Counted from the first letter of the stretch, positions 25,876-35,838 are shown. The stretch is DNA of 64,000 nucleotides from Pseudogracilibacillus sp037071985 (GCF_037071985.1 NZ_JAXHDF010000013.1:30342-94341), one strand, 5' to 3'. The notes: a model not told the origin generated them from the sequence alone. Translations and numbers: made by a program.

Positions 25876-26871
25876 ATGTCCATTAAGAAACGGCGTTTAC
25901 GAAGAAAACTAATGATTATTATTACTCCGATTATATTAATTCTTGCAACTTTTCACGGGTTAATATATGGGCCCATCCCAATTACATTGTCAGAAGTAAT
26001 TCTTGTATTTTTACAAACTGGGGACTCAGTTCACGAAAAAATTATTATAGATGTTCGGTTGCCAAGAATACTAATCGGCATTTTTGTAGGTATTTGTTTA
26101 GCAGCTTCCGGAGCCATCTTACAGGGGGTGATGAAAAATCCTTTGGCAGACCCCGGGATTATCGGTGTATCTTCAGGTGCTGGGTTAGCAGCAGTTATTA
26201 CAATGGTTCTTTTACCGCAATATAGCTATCTATTACCGTTTACGGCTTTTTTAGGCGCTTTACTTACATCACTACTGATTTACTTATTAGCATGGGGGCA
26301 AGAAACATCCCCGGTAAAAATCGTATTAGCCGGTGTAGCAATTAATGCTTTATTAGGCGCGATTATGAATGGAATCATGGTCGTCTATAGTGACCGAGTG
26401 CAATCGGTTCTTCCATGGCTATCAGGTGGTTTAACTGGGAGGGGGTGGCATCACCTCGAATTTATGGCACCATATGCTGCAATCAGTATCTTACTAGCTT
26501 TTTTAGCAATTAGACCTGCTAATCTCTTACTTCTTGGTGATGATAATGCAAAATTACTAGGCCAAAAGGTGGAATTACAACGGTTTTTACTTATCGCTCT
26601 CGCATCCTTATTAGCAGGGGTTGCTGTTAGTGTTGCAGGACTTGTTGGATTTGTTGGGCTCGTTGTCCCTCATTTTGTTCGGATAATTATTGGTGATGAC
26701 TATGCTTTTTTACTACCATTAAGCATGATTAGTGGCGCAATCTTAGTAGTTTTAGCTGACACGATTGCACGAACCGCTTTTGATCCTATAGAACTTCCAG
26801 TAGGTATTTTACTCGCATGCTTAGGCGCACCTTTCTTTTTAATGTTATTAAGGAAACGGAGAATGTTTTAA
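25876..26871 (+). CDS. FecCD family heme/iron permease
   Basis: A 331-residue permease with about ten membrane helices. Family motifs: DVRLPRILIGIFVGICLAASG, NPLADPGIIGVSSGAGLA and GLVVPHFVRIIIGDDYAFLLP. The start is two bases after the lipoprotein's stop, with only a weak ribosome site, so translation is probably coupled. It forms the second importer with its neighbours. Confidence 0.92.
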   Translation: MSIKKRRLRRKLMIIITPIILILATFHGLIYGPIPITLSEVILVFLQTGDSVHEKIIIDVRLPRILIGIFVGICLAASGAILQGVMKNPLADPGIIGVSSGAGLAAVITMVLLPQYSYLLPFTAFLGALLTSLLIYLLAWGQETSPVKIVLAGVAINALLGAIMNGIMVVYSDRVQSVLPWLSGGLTGRGWHHLEFMAPYAAISILLAFLAIRPANLLLLGDDNAKLLGQKVELQRFLLIALASLLAGVAVSVAGLVGFVGLVVPHFVRIIIGDDYAFLLPLSMISGAILVVLADTIARTAFDPIELPVGILLACLGAPFFLMLLRKRRMF

Positions 26872-27650
26872 TGAATGCGATTCAGACAGATGAAATTACC
26901 TTAAAAGTAGAAAATTTTCAATTAGCGAATATTTCTCTATCGATTCCAAGTAGAAAAACAACGTCCATTGTCGGACCTAACGGTTCAGGGAAATCAACAT
27001 TATTAAAAATAATTAGTAGACTGATCACAGCAAATAATGGGTCTGTTTATGTACTTAACAAAAATAGTAGATTATATAAATCGAAAGAATTCGCTCAAAT
27101 AATTACCATGTTACCCCAATCAAAAGATACATTACCTAATTTAACGATCAAAGAATTAATATCTTTTGGTCGATCTCCACATAAGTCTTTTCTTGCGAGT
27201 CGATTTACAAAAGAAGATGAAATGATTATCGAGGAAGCGATGGAAATGACGAACACAACAAAACATAAAGACCGCTTATTTTTCAGTCTTTCAGGAGGTG
27301 AACAACAAAAAGCTCGAATTGCAATGGCTCTGGCCCAGAAAACAAATATTTTATTATTAGATGAACCGACCACTTACTTAGACATTGCCCATCAACTTGA
27401 AGTGATGGAGTTACTTACTTATATAAAGGCACATTATGACTTAACGATTATTATGGTCTTGCATGATTTACAACAAGCCGCTTTCTACAGTGATTATATG
27501 ATTGCCGTCAAAAAAGGCGAAATTGTAGAGAAAGGTAGCCCTAAAAATTTATTAACAACTAGTTTTTTACGCGAAGTATATGAAATAGATGCAAAAATTT
27601 TATTTGAAGATGGATATCCGTTAATCATTCCAAATACAAGGAGGAAATAA
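26871..27650 (+). CDS. Heme/iron ABC transporter ATPase (FecE-like)
   Basis: A 259-residue ATPase from the ATG at 26871, which overlaps the permease stop (TAATG) and follows CGGAG. Walker A GPNGSGKST, signature LSGGEQQKARIAMALAQ, Walker B ILLLDEPTTYLD and VLHDLQQ identify a siderophore/heme importer ATPase. It is a close paralogue of the ATPase at 17811-18581, suggesting duplication of the importer. Confidence 0.92.
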   Translation: MNAIQTDEITLKVENFQLANISLSIPSRKTTSIVGPNGSGKSTLLKIISRLITANNGSVYVLNKNSRLYKSKEFAQIITMLPQSKDTLPNLTIKELISFGRSPHKSFLASRFTKEDEMIIEEAMEMTNTTKHKDRLFFSLSGGEQQKARIAMALAQKTNILLLDEPTTYLDIAHQLEVMELLTYIKAHYDLTIIMVLHDLQQAAFYSDYMIAVKKGEIVEKGSPKNLLTTSFLREVYEIDAKILFEDGYPLIIPNTRRK

Positions 27651-27651
27651 G

Positions 27652-27978
27652 ATGTATATCGTTACAAACACAACAAAAATTAAAAAAGATGAGGGAATAA
27701 AGTTAATCAATCGCTTTAATAAAGTAGGAAAAGTCGAAATGATGGAAGGATTTCTAGGTTTAGAAGTGTTAGAAACTCAAAAACTAAAAGATTATGATGA
27801 AGTTACCATTGTTACACGTTGGGAAACTGAGGATAATTTTAAAAATTGGACGAAAAGTGAAGCGTTTAAAGAAGCACATAGACATAATGGTGGCAGACCA
27901 GACTATATAATAGAAAACAAAATATCATATTATAAAGTACCAATTGTGCGTCATCCAATTACATCAATTGCAAAATAA
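27652..27978 (+). CDS. isdG: Heme-degrading monooxygenase IsdG
   Basis: A 108-residue ABM-fold enzyme, normal length for IsdG. The catalytic triad of Staphylococcus IsdG (Asn7, Trp67, His77) is matched by Asn6 in IVTNTTKI, Trp66 in NFKNWTKSEAF and His76 in KEAHRH. It opens heme in the cytoplasm and frees iron. AAGGAGG overlaps the end of the ATPase gene. As last gene of the operon it handles the heme brought in by the two importers. Confidence 0.95.
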   Translation: MYIVTNTTKIKKDEGIKLINRFNKVGKVEMMEGFLGLEVLETQKLKDYDEVTIVTRWETEDNFKNWTKSEAFKEAHRHNGGRPDYIIENKISYYKVPIVRHPITSIAK

Positions 27979-27991
27979 ATATTATTTTGTC

Positions 27992-28024
27992 AAAGTGGAA
28001 AATCTTATTTTCTACTTTTTCTTG
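27992..28024 (+). terminator. Terminator after isdG
   Basis: AAAGTGGAAAAT (27992-28003) pairs with 28007-28018 (one wobble) over a 3-base loop, followed by TTTTTC. It lies 14 bases after the isdG stop. Confidence 0.8.
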
Positions 28025-28171
28025 TTTGAAAATATACCACTTTCACTTTTCTCTATCTATATGTGTAAACGTATCTCCCTGTACCAAGTTTCCAAAAAAA
28101 TGAATCTTTTCCTAGGCACATGCATACAATATAAGCGGAGTTAAAAGTATGCAAAGAGAAAGGTGATTTTT

Positions 28172-30223
28172 TTGGATAATAAGTCATCAAGAAATCGGGA
28201 GCCTGAAAATAGAAAACAAGAACAACTGGATCAGTTCCGTATTCGAGACACTGGAAAACCACTGACGACAAATGCGGGGAAAAGATTGTCAAATGATGCA
28301 GATCAATTAAAAGCCGGAATACGTGGTCCATCATTACGGCAAGATTATGAATTTTTTGAGAAAATGACACATTTTGTACGTGAAGAACAACCGGAGAGAG
28401 TAGTCCATGCAAGAGGTTACAGTGCATATGGGGATTTTGAATGTTATCAGTCTATGAAACATGTAACAAAAGCGGGGTTCTTACAAGAGGCGGGGAAAAA
28501 GACACCCTTAACTATCCGTTATTCAACCGTACAAGGGCCAAAGGGATCTTATGATACAGCAAGGGATTTACGTTGTCAGGGCGTGAAACTGTATACAGAT
28601 GAAGGGAATGTCGATCTGACGACGATTGCCATGCCCGTTTTAGTTAACCAAGACGCCATGAAGTTTCCAGATGTGATGCATGCCTACCAATCTAAGCAAT
28701 CTGATGGTATACCAACGGCCACTGGTGCACATGACCGGTTTTGGGATTATGTAGCCAATAATCAGGAAGCACTTCATATGGTGCTGTGGATTATGTCGGA
28801 CCGAGGCATAGTAAGAAGTTACCGAATGATGGAATCGTGGTCAATTAATACGTACCTATTTATAAACGAAGAAGGAGTTGCAACCTTTGTAAGATATGTT
28901 TGGAAGCCTGTCCTTGGTGTTCATTCTCTGCTTCAGGATGAGGCACTAAAAATCGGCGGTCTAGATCCAGACTTTCACCGGAAGGACCTCCGTGAGGCAA
29001 TTGACTGCGGAGCTTTTCCAGAATATGAATTAGGTGTGCAACTCATTCCGATGGAGGATGAATTCAATTATGATTTTGACATTCTTGATCCATCCAAATT
29101 TTGGCCAGAAGAGCTCATCCCTGTTCAAATCATCGGAAAAATGACATTAAATAGAAATATTGATAATTACTTTACGGAATCAGAACAAGTAGCATTTAAC
29201 CCTGCAAATGTCGTTCCAGGAATTGACTTTTCCAATGATCCCGTCCTACAGGGTAGATTAATCGCTTATCAAAGTGCCCAATATCACCGAATTGGACCGA
29301 ATCATCAGGATTTGCCTATTAATCGACCACTTTGCCCATTTCATAATAATCAGCGACGAGGCAATATGAGGTATCGAATTGACGTTGATCAAGTAAACTA
29401 TCGTAATAATTCACTAGCGAATAATACACCCTATACAACTCCGCCAGAAGAAGGAGGCTACGAATCTTATCCAAAAAAGGTAGAAGGACACGTTATAAGA
29501 GCGCGTAGTGAATCATTTAACGATTTCTTCTCCCAACCGAGGATCTTTTGGAATAGCTTAACACCTGTTGAGAAACAGCACACGCTTGAAGCATTAAGCT
29601 ACCAGCTTGGAAAAGTAAAAAGTGAATCAGTTCGCCAGCAAAACGTCGATATATTGGTTAAAGTAGATCAAGAAATGGCATATATCGTTGCCGATAATAT
29701 TGGAGTAGAACGTCCAAGTGGTTCTAATCTTCCTATTTCGACAAGTTATCCTTCCCTAAGCCAAGCCAGCACACCTAAGTTTGCCGCTACTCAGAAAGTT
29801 GGGGTATTGATTGGAGATGGATTTAACGGAAATGAAGTAGCCAATGTAATTAACTATTTAGAGGAAAATGGTGTATTCATTGTCATTATTAGTGACACGC
29901 TTAATCCTGTGAAAGGATCAGATGGATTGGAAATTAAAGTGAACGAAACATTCCTTACATCAAGTCCTTATCTGGTTGACTCCTTATATGTAGTAGGTGG
30001 ACGTTCTAATCAACAAGCATCATTTGATTCAAATATTGAAGACTATATCCATGTCGCCTATAAACATTATAAACCTATTGGTGTCGCTACGACCGGACAG
30101 TCTTTAATAAGGACAGCTCCAGAAAACAATTTGGCCGGCGTTGTCTTCGCGAAAGATAATCCAAATTTCGCTGAAGAGTTTGTCGATGCTATCGCTGAGC
30201 AACGGTTTTGGAATAGAAAATAG
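28172..30223 (+). CDS. Large-subunit catalase homologue with altered active site (KatE-like)
   Basis: A 683-residue clade 2 catalase homologue. TTG start at 28172, six bases after AAAGGTG; a GTG at 28163 lies inside that ribosome site. The catalase core (about 20-500) is followed by a linker and a flavodoxin/DJ-1-like C-terminal domain (about 545-680), as in Bacillus KatE. The distal His (His79 in RVVHARG) and proximal heme Tyr (Tyr366 in RLIAY) are kept. However, the usual DLVGNNTPVFF block reads DLTTIAMPVLV, so the catalytic Asn and the Phe over the heme are lost. The usual YxDTQ reads YQSAQ, and the HTYRF region reads NTYLF. It may be a weak or repurposed catalase. It follows the heme locus but has its own transcript. 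Confidence 0.88.
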   Translation: MDNKSSRNREPENRKQEQLDQFRIRDTGKPLTTNAGKRLSNDADQLKAGIRGPSLRQDYEFFEKMTHFVREEQPERVVHARGYSAYGDFECYQSMKHVTKAGFLQEAGKKTPLTIRYSTVQGPKGSYDTARDLRCQGVKLYTDEGNVDLTTIAMPVLVNQDAMKFPDVMHAYQSKQSDGIPTATGAHDRFWDYVANNQEALHMVLWIMSDRGIVRSYRMMESWSINTYLFINEEGVATFVRYVWKPVLGVHSLLQDEALKIGGLDPDFHRKDLREAIDCGAFPEYELGVQLIPMEDEFNYDFDILDPSKFWPEELIPVQIIGKMTLNRNIDNYFTESEQVAFNPANVVPGIDFSNDPVLQGRLIAYQSAQYHRIGPNHQDLPINRPLCPFHNNQRRGNMRYRIDVDQVNYRNNSLANNTPYTTPPEEGGYESYPKKVEGHVIRARSESFNDFFSQPRIFWNSLTPVEKQHTLEALSYQLGKVKSESVRQQNVDILVKVDQEMAYIVADNIGVERPSGSNLPISTSYPSLSQASTPKFAATQKVGVLIGDGFNGNEVANVINYLEENGVFIVIISDTLNPVKGSDGLEIKVNETFLTSSPYLVDSLYVVGGRSNQQASFDSNIEDYIHVAYKHYKPIGVATTGQSLIRTAPENNLAGVVFAKDNPNFAEEFVDAIAEQRFWNRK

Positions 30224-30308
30224 AATAACTCATTTGCAACGTACATACTTACTCAAAGCAATGTACAGGATAGAGAAAAACAATTTTCAGCAAAGGATAC
30301 CATCATGA

Positions 30309-30358
30309 AATCCGAACTAATTCAAATTATAAACTTTGAATCATAGTTCGGATTTTTT
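30309..30358 (+). terminator. Terminator after catalase gene
   Basis: Perfect 11-bp stem AATCCGAACTA (30309-30319) with 30344-30354, then TTTTTTT. It separates the catalase from the converging lyase gene. Confidence 0.85.
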
Positions 30359-30366
30359 TCTCTGAC

Positions 30367-31809
30367 TTATTTTCTGTTATCCAGTCTTCTTTTTAACTCT
30401 TGTTTTCTCTTTTCTATCATTTTTCGAACAACCTCTGAATTAGGTCCACCAGTTACTCTGCGCCGCTCTACAAAATACAATGGATTCACTATTTCCTGCC
30501 AATCTTTTTCAGTAAGTTGTGTGCCTTCAAGCCATTCATTAATTTTCGAGACTGGTAATTCATATAATTCTTTTTTCAATTCTCCTGCTTTCTTGGAAAT
30601 CATGCTCGCCTGTTGATGTGCTGTCCTAAAAGACACTCCATAATCTCTTGACAAAACATCGGCTAATTCTGTAATCGTGATCATATTCTCTCGAGCTTGT
30701 TGATAGGCACGCTCCCGATCAAACTCCAGCGTTAAAATAACAGCTCTCATTAAACGGAGGACACGAATTCCTTTAGAAAATCCCGCATATAGATGTGGTT
30801 GTAAATCATCTTCTGTATCGTTTATATCTCCAAATGGAGTATTATGCACCATATGAATAACTGCCATTCCTTCAGCAGCAGCACTACTGGCAAGCGAACG
30901 AGAATGCTCAATGGAAACAGGATTTCTTTTTTGAGGCATAATACTACTGATTTGTACGTATGCATCGGAAACCTTGATTAAACCAACTTCTTTTGATGAC
31001 ATTCTCAATAATTCTTGGAGCCATCTTCCCATATTTGTCATCAAACTTATTAAGGATTGTGCCGCATCAATCAAATAATCTCCACTTGCAATGGCGTCAT
31101 ATGAATTCTCAATTAACCCATCAAACTCCAGTAGTTCAACCATCTGCTCCCGACTAATTGGAAACCCAGAAGTCGTAATAGCTGCAGCACCCATTGGTGA
31201 TTGATTTACTGTATGATAAGCCTGTTTTAACCGGTCAATATCACGCTCCAAATTATCATACAATGCCACCAGATAATGACCAAAAGTAGTTGGCTGTGCT
31301 GGCTGAGTATGTGTATGCGCCGGCATAATTGTTTTCGTATGTCGTTCTGCTTGATAAAGTAAAGCTGTTGACAATTCTTGTGCATATTTAATACTATTTT
31401 TAAGGTATGACCGCAGAACAATGCGGTACATGGCTTCCCCCATATCATTTCTACTTTTAGCAATATGCATTTTCCCCGCCAGTTCATCTCCGATTAGCTC
31501 ACCGATTTTGGATTCCACTAAAAAAAATAAATCCTCATATTCGGCTCTATATTCCAATGTCCGATAATCCATGTTTTCTAACTGCTGAATCCCCTGTAAT
31601 ATAGTCTTCGCTTCGGTCTCTGTTAAAATATGTTGGTCAGCAAGCATTTGCGTGTGGGCTTTATGAATTTGAAACATTGCATCCATTAAATGTTCTTTTT
31701 GATCGTAAAAAATAGGTTTTAAGATAGTCTCACTAAATACATTACCTGGAAAATCTATACCATCCTGCTTTTCAAACATCTCTCTCGAAGTAAACACGAT
31801 CTTATGCAC
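30367..31809 (-). CDS. Argininosuccinate lyase/fumarase superfamily enzyme (ArgH- or EDDS-lyase-like)
   Basis: A 480-residue enzyme of the ArgH fold. Conserved blocks: KSRNDMGEAM (118-127), HTHTQPAQP (165-173) and the catalytic signature SSIMPQKRNP (288-297) with its active Ser. These enzymes cleave C-N bonds in N-substituted aspartates and release fumarate. It lacks an argG neighbour. It is instead the last gene of a cluster with an Fe/polyamine-type ABC importer and a ROK regulator. A catabolic role on an imported compound fits better than arginine synthesis. EDDS lyase, which splits an aminopolycarboxylate chelator, is in this family and is one candidate; the substrate is unproven. Confidence 0.8.
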   Translation of the reverse strand: MHKIVFTSREMFEKQDGIDFPGNVFSETILKPIFYDQKEHLMDAMFQIHKAHTQMLADQHILTETEAKTILQGIQQLENMDYRTLEYRAEYEDLFFLVESKIGELIGDELAGKMHIAKSRNDMGEAMYRIVLRSYLKNSIKYAQELSTALLYQAERHTKTIMPAHTHTQPAQPTTFGHYLVALYDNLERDIDRLKQAYHTVNQSPMGAAAITTSGFPISREQMVELLEFDGLIENSYDAIASGDYLIDAAQSLISLMTNMGRWLQELLRMSSKEVGLIKVSDAYVQISSIMPQKRNPVSIEHSRSLASSAAAEGMAVIHMVHNTPFGDINDTEDDLQPHLYAGFSKGIRVLRLMRAVILTLEFDRERAYQQARENMITITELADVLSRDYGVSFRTAHQQASMISKKAGELKKELYELPVSKINEWLEGTQLTEKDWQEIVNPLYFVERRRVTGGPNSEVVRKMIEKRKQELKRRLDNRK

Positions 31810-31868
31810 CTCTTCTTATTCTGAAATTAATTTAAGTTCCATTTTTTACAGGTTTATCACCCTTTAAC

Positions 31869-33554
31869 TTATAATGTATTCTCCGTTTTTACATCAAAAA
31901 ATTTATACGAAATAAACATTACTATTGAGATTAATCCCACTTGAATCATTCCATAAGCTGCCGCCTGCCCCATATTGAACATCCGCAATTGATTCATAAT
32001 TTCAATAGAGATTGGCCTATTTCCCAGCGTATATAGTAAAACAGATGTTGGGAATTCACCAATAGCTTGAACAAATGCTAGCAATGTCCCACTTAACACA
32101 CCAGGTAAAATAATTGGTAAAATTACTTTTCTAAACGTATAAAACCATTTAGCTCCAAGATTTTGGGCAGCCTCTTCGATAGAATCATCCAGTTGCTCCA
32201 GTACCGCGTTCGTCGAGCGTACTACAAGCGGTAAAAAACGAATAAAGTATGCAAGTGGAAGGATCCAAAAGGTTCCAACGAGAATTTTTCCAAATGAAAA
32301 AACAGATGGTTCATTAAATGCTAAAATTAAATTCATTCCTACAACAGTAGCTGGTAAAGCCCAAGGGACCATGACGAGTATATCTAATAAATTTTTCCCT
32401 ATGAACTTACGTTTAACAAGTGTATAGGAAGTAATGATTCCAAAAGCAAACACTCCAACACAAGCAATCACTGTCATAATTAAACTATTTCGAACTGGGT
32501 CCCATATATGAGGTGTATCAAATAACAATCTGAAATTTTCCAAACTAAATGCTGTTGGATATGTCTGCCATGTCCACGCCCCGTCTGGAACAAGCGATAA
32601 AATTAGCAATGTAGCATGTGGTAATAATAAAACAATCATTGCTAAAATACCTAATGTAACCATCATCCACTTTATTAGCGGGTTACGTACTTCACTTCTA
32701 TGTACCCCGATTCCTTTACTCCCCATACGATAATCTTTCCGATTTTGATACCAACGCATAAACAGAAGAAATGAAATAGACACAAGTGACAAAATAACGG
32801 ACTGGGTTGCAGCCATCTCTAGATCCCCATTAATTTTAGAAAAATAGATTTGTAGACTTAGTACTCTGTAACCACCGGCCAATAAAAATGGGGCACTGAA
32901 CGAAGCCATCGACACCATAAATACTAGTAATGCAGCCGCAATGATTCCCGGAGTTAATAACGGAAACGTTACTTTCCAAAATACACGAAATCGATTTGAC
33001 CCTAGGTTAGCCGCAGCCTCTTCCAAAGAGGGATCAATATTATTCAAGGCTGAGGATGTCGTCATATAAAAATATGGATACATCGTATACGCATGTACGA
33101 TTAATATTCCGGAAACACCACCGATACTGAAAGGCACTTTTGACAAATTAAATATATCCTTTATTGCATTAGGTACAAGTCCCGCCTCTCCATATAGAAA
33201 CATAAATGCCATAACACCTACTAAAGATGGAAGCACAATAGGCATTATTGCAATGTTGGAGAAAAACTGCCGTCCTGGAAAATCATAGCGTGTAAAAATA
33301 AACGCCAATGGAATTCCAATTAATGCACTAAATAAGACTGACAAAAGAGAAATATAGACAGAATTCCACAACGCTTCAAAGTTAGCAGCGGACTTTGCCC
33401 CAAAGAAATCTTGATAATTTTGGAGTGAATAAACACCATTCTTTCGGATACTTTCTAAAAAAGTTTCAAATGACGGATATAGAACATATCCAATCAAAAC
33501 GAGAAGAACAGGAATTAATAAAAATAGAGTTCGTCTTCGATCCGCATTTAACAT
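31869..33554 (-). CDS. Fused ABC permease, Fe(III)/polyamine type
   Basis: A 561-residue permease made of two fused binding-protein-dependent transport domains, about 12 membrane helices, as in FbpB/SfuB iron(III) permeases. EAA loops are visible in each half: EEAAANLGSNRFRVFWKVTFP and EEAAQNLGAKWFYTFRKVILP. The ATG is directly adjacent to the ATPase stop. The lipoprotein and ATPase genes complete the importer. Confidence 0.9.
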   Translation of the reverse strand: MLNADRRRTLFLLIPVLLVLIGYVLYPSFETFLESIRKNGVYSLQNYQDFFGAKSAANFEALWNSVYISLLSVLFSALIGIPLAFIFTRYDFPGRQFFSNIAIMPIVLPSLVGVMAFMFLYGEAGLVPNAIKDIFNLSKVPFSIGGVSGILIVHAYTMYPYFYMTTSSALNNIDPSLEEAAANLGSNRFRVFWKVTFPLLTPGIIAAALLVFMVSMASFSAPFLLAGGYRVLSLQIYFSKINGDLEMAATQSVILSLVSISFLLFMRWYQNRKDYRMGSKGIGVHRSEVRNPLIKWMMVTLGILAMIVLLLPHATLLILSLVPDGAWTWQTYPTAFSLENFRLLFDTPHIWDPVRNSLIMTVIACVGVFAFGIITSYTLVKRKFIGKNLLDILVMVPWALPATVVGMNLILAFNEPSVFSFGKILVGTFWILPLAYFIRFLPLVVRSTNAVLEQLDDSIEEAAQNLGAKWFYTFRKVILPIILPGVLSGTLLAFVQAIGEFPTSVLLYTLGNRPISIEIMNQLRMFNMGQAAAYGMIQVGLISIVMFISYKFFDVKTENTL

Positions 33555-34658
33555 TTATTCATCACCTCTCGATTGAGGAACAATCCGCACTTGATCTGTC
33601 GGGACATATATATAGACAGAAGTTCCTTCCTTTAAGTAGGTAGCTGGTCCCCGATTTAATTCTGTGACCTTAATTGTTACATGATCATTTATTTTGACCA
33701 TAGTATGGACAGCTTCTCCCGTAAACTGAACAAGAGTAACTGTACCTTTAAAGACATTCGATTTATCTTCATATTTTTCACTTATTTGAATGACTTCCGG
33801 TCTAATAGAGATCGATAGATTATCTTCTTTGTCATATGACGCGATATTCAATTCTGTACGATTAACATAAAACGAACCATCCATTTCTTCAGAAAAATAT
33901 CGCGCTCGTTCACCCTCTTCCTCTTCATAACGAACTGGTAATAGATTCGTTTCGCCAATAAACTTAGCAACAAAATCATTAACAGGCTGATTATATATTT
34001 CTAAGGGTGTTCCTACTTGTTGACAAATACCTGCATTGAAAACGGCTATCCGATCACTCATAGAAAGTGCTTCCATTTGATCGTGAGTTACGTAGATCGT
34101 CGTTATTCCATATTCTCTTTGTAATCTCAAAATTTCGGCACGCATCTCATCCCGTAACCTGGCATCTAAATTACTAAGTGGCTCATCCAATAACAAAATG
34201 TCGGGTTCAATTACTAATGCTCTTGCCAATGCAACACGTTGTTGCTGTCCACCACTAAGCTGACTTACTTGTCTATCCATAAACTGTTCTAAGCGAACTT
34301 TTTTCAACACATCCGAAACTTTCTCTTGGACAACGTGCTTTTTCATCTTTCTTACTTTCAGCCCAAAAGCTACATTCTCAAATACAGTCATATGAGGAAA
34401 GAGAGCATAGTTTTGAAAAACCATGCCCGTATTTCTTTTCTCAGGCGCTACTTTTGTCATATCACGATCATTAAATTTTACTGTTCCAACTGTTGGGTAG
34501 TAAAATCCAGCAATCATTCGAAGAGTTGTTGTCTTGCCACATCCACTTGGACCTAAAAACGTGAAAAATTCTCCTTCTTGAATTGTTAAATCCAAATTAT
34601 CGACTGCTGTTACACTACCAAACTGTTTTGTGATTTCTGATAAATGTACTGTTGACAT
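33555..34658 (-). CDS. ABC importer ATPase (PotA/FbpC-like)
   Basis: A 367-residue ATPase from the ATG at 34658, nine bases after GGAGAGG; the TTG at 34667 is too close. Walker A GPSGCGKTT, Q-loop VFQNYALFPHMTV, signature LSGGQQQRVALARAL, Walker B ILLLDEPLSNLD and a C-terminal TOBE domain (about 270-360) are typical of polyamine, sulfate and Fe(III) importers. It belongs with the fused permease and the lipoprotein. Confidence 0.92.
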   Translation of the reverse strand: MSTVHLSEITKQFGSVTAVDNLDLTIQEGEFFTFLGPSGCGKTTTLRMIAGFYYPTVGTVKFNDRDMTKVAPEKRNTGMVFQNYALFPHMTVFENVAFGLKVRKMKKHVVQEKVSDVLKKVRLEQFMDRQVSQLSGGQQQRVALARALVIEPDILLLDEPLSNLDARLRDEMRAEILRLQREYGITTIYVTHDQMEALSMSDRIAVFNAGICQQVGTPLEIYNQPVNDFVAKFIGETNLLPVRYEEEEGERARYFSEEMDGSFYVNRTELNIASYDKEDNLSISIRPEVIQISEKYEDKSNVFKGTVTLVQFTGEAVHTMVKINDHVTIKVTELNRGPATYLKEGTSVYIYVPTDQVRIVPQSRGDE

Positions 34659-34731
34659 GACTAACAACCTCTCCTTTAGAAATCTCTACCTTAGTATGTC
34701 ATCTAAATCTTCATAAGTTTTTTTATTAAAA

Positions 34732-35820
34732 TTACTCTTCATCACTTTTATCTTTGTCTGAACTTTTAATGTTATTATCCCAATACTCCATCCACTCATC
34801 TTGCTTCTCTTCCACTAGATCCCAATCTAAGTCTATTGGAATAATGTCTGTTTCTTTAATCCAATCAGGTAGCTCATCAATATCGTCTCGTGTTGGAATA
34901 CGATAAAACTCTTCCGCGAGCAATTTAGCCGCCTCCGGTGTGTTTACAAACTCATAAAAAGCTTCTGCAGCTTTAGGATGTGGTGCATCTTTAATAACCG
35001 CAATACCTTCCGTAATTATTGGCGTACCGCTAGCAGGTAGATGATAGCCAAATGGATAATCTTTTTCCTCTGCCAATTGAACAGTATCTGGCATATTCCA
35101 AACAGAAATAGTCCCTACACCTTTGGCGATTTGGTTATACATTATCTCTGGATTTGCTGAGTATTCTTTCGTATTTGCATCTAACTTCTTAAGCCAGTCA
35201 TATCCTTCTTGTGGATCTTCTGAATCTTTATACTTCTCATAAATAATCGTAGAGAAGATGGTGCGCATTCCGCCCGATGCCAATGGATATCTAATAATGA
35301 TTTCATCTTCCCACTTGGAATCCAGTAGTTCATCCCAGTCTTTAGGCGCTTCTTCCTCAGAAACTTCATTAGAATTATACATAATAACTTGAGGTGTAAT
35401 AGATGTTCCTGACCATAACCAATCTGGATCATGATATAGCTCATCTAACGTGTCTGCGTACGTAGGCTTATATTCCTCAAGCAGTCCTTCTTCAGCAGCC
35501 TGATTAAAGTTTACTTGAGGTGCACCCCACCAGATATCTGCTTGCACGTTATTTTTTTCAGAACGAACTCGATCTAAAATTTCCTGAGAACCCATATCCA
35601 AAAATTCCATTTTAATCCCATACTCTGCTTCAAATTGTTGCTGAAACTCTCCTAAAATATCTGTTCCATGTGGTGAATAAACAACAACTTTATCCTCTAA
35701 ATCACTCTCATTTCCATCATCAGACGAACTCGAATCCTCTGAGTTCCCTGCCATACAGCCTGTAAGAAATACCAAAAGCATGATTCCAACGAAAAGCAAG
35801 CCGTTTTTTCCCATTCTCAC
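34732..35820 (-). CDS. Extracellular solute-binding lipoprotein (Fe(III)/polyamine-type)
   Basis: A 362-residue lipoprotein. I chose the GTG at 35820, eight bases after GAGGGG; the ATG at 35838 precedes that site. Signal peptide with lipobox FLTGC (Cys22), then a Ser/Asp-rich linker. The bacterial type 1 binding fold begins VVVYSPHGTDILGEFQQQF and has QADIWWGAPQVNFNQAAEEG. The Tyr pair that binds iron in FbpA/FutA is not obvious, so the ligand may not be free iron. It is the second gene of the ROK-led operon. Confidence 0.85.
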   Translation of the reverse strand: MRMGKNGLLFVGIMLLVFLTGCMAGNSEDSSSSDDGNESDLEDKVVVYSPHGTDILGEFQQQFEAEYGIKMEFLDMGSQEILDRVRSEKNNVQADIWWGAPQVNFNQAAEEGLLEEYKPTYADTLDELYHDPDWLWSGTSITPQVIMYNSNEVSEEEAPKDWDELLDSKWEDEIIIRYPLASGGMRTIFSTIIYEKYKDSEDPQEGYDWLKKLDANTKEYSANPEIMYNQIAKGVGTISVWNMPDTVQLAEEKDYPFGYHLPASGTPIITEGIAVIKDAPHPKAAEAFYEFVNTPEAAKLLAEEFYRIPTRDDIDELPDWIKETDIIPIDLDWDLVEEKQDEWMEYWDNNIKSSDKDKSDEE

Positions 35821-35838
35821 TAAAATTACCCCTCTCAT

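Noticed and set aside
30367..31809. Calling the lyase a biosynthetic ArgH
   Set aside because: No argG or other arginine gene is near, and it is embedded in an importer operon; a catabolic or chelate-related role fits better, though not proven.
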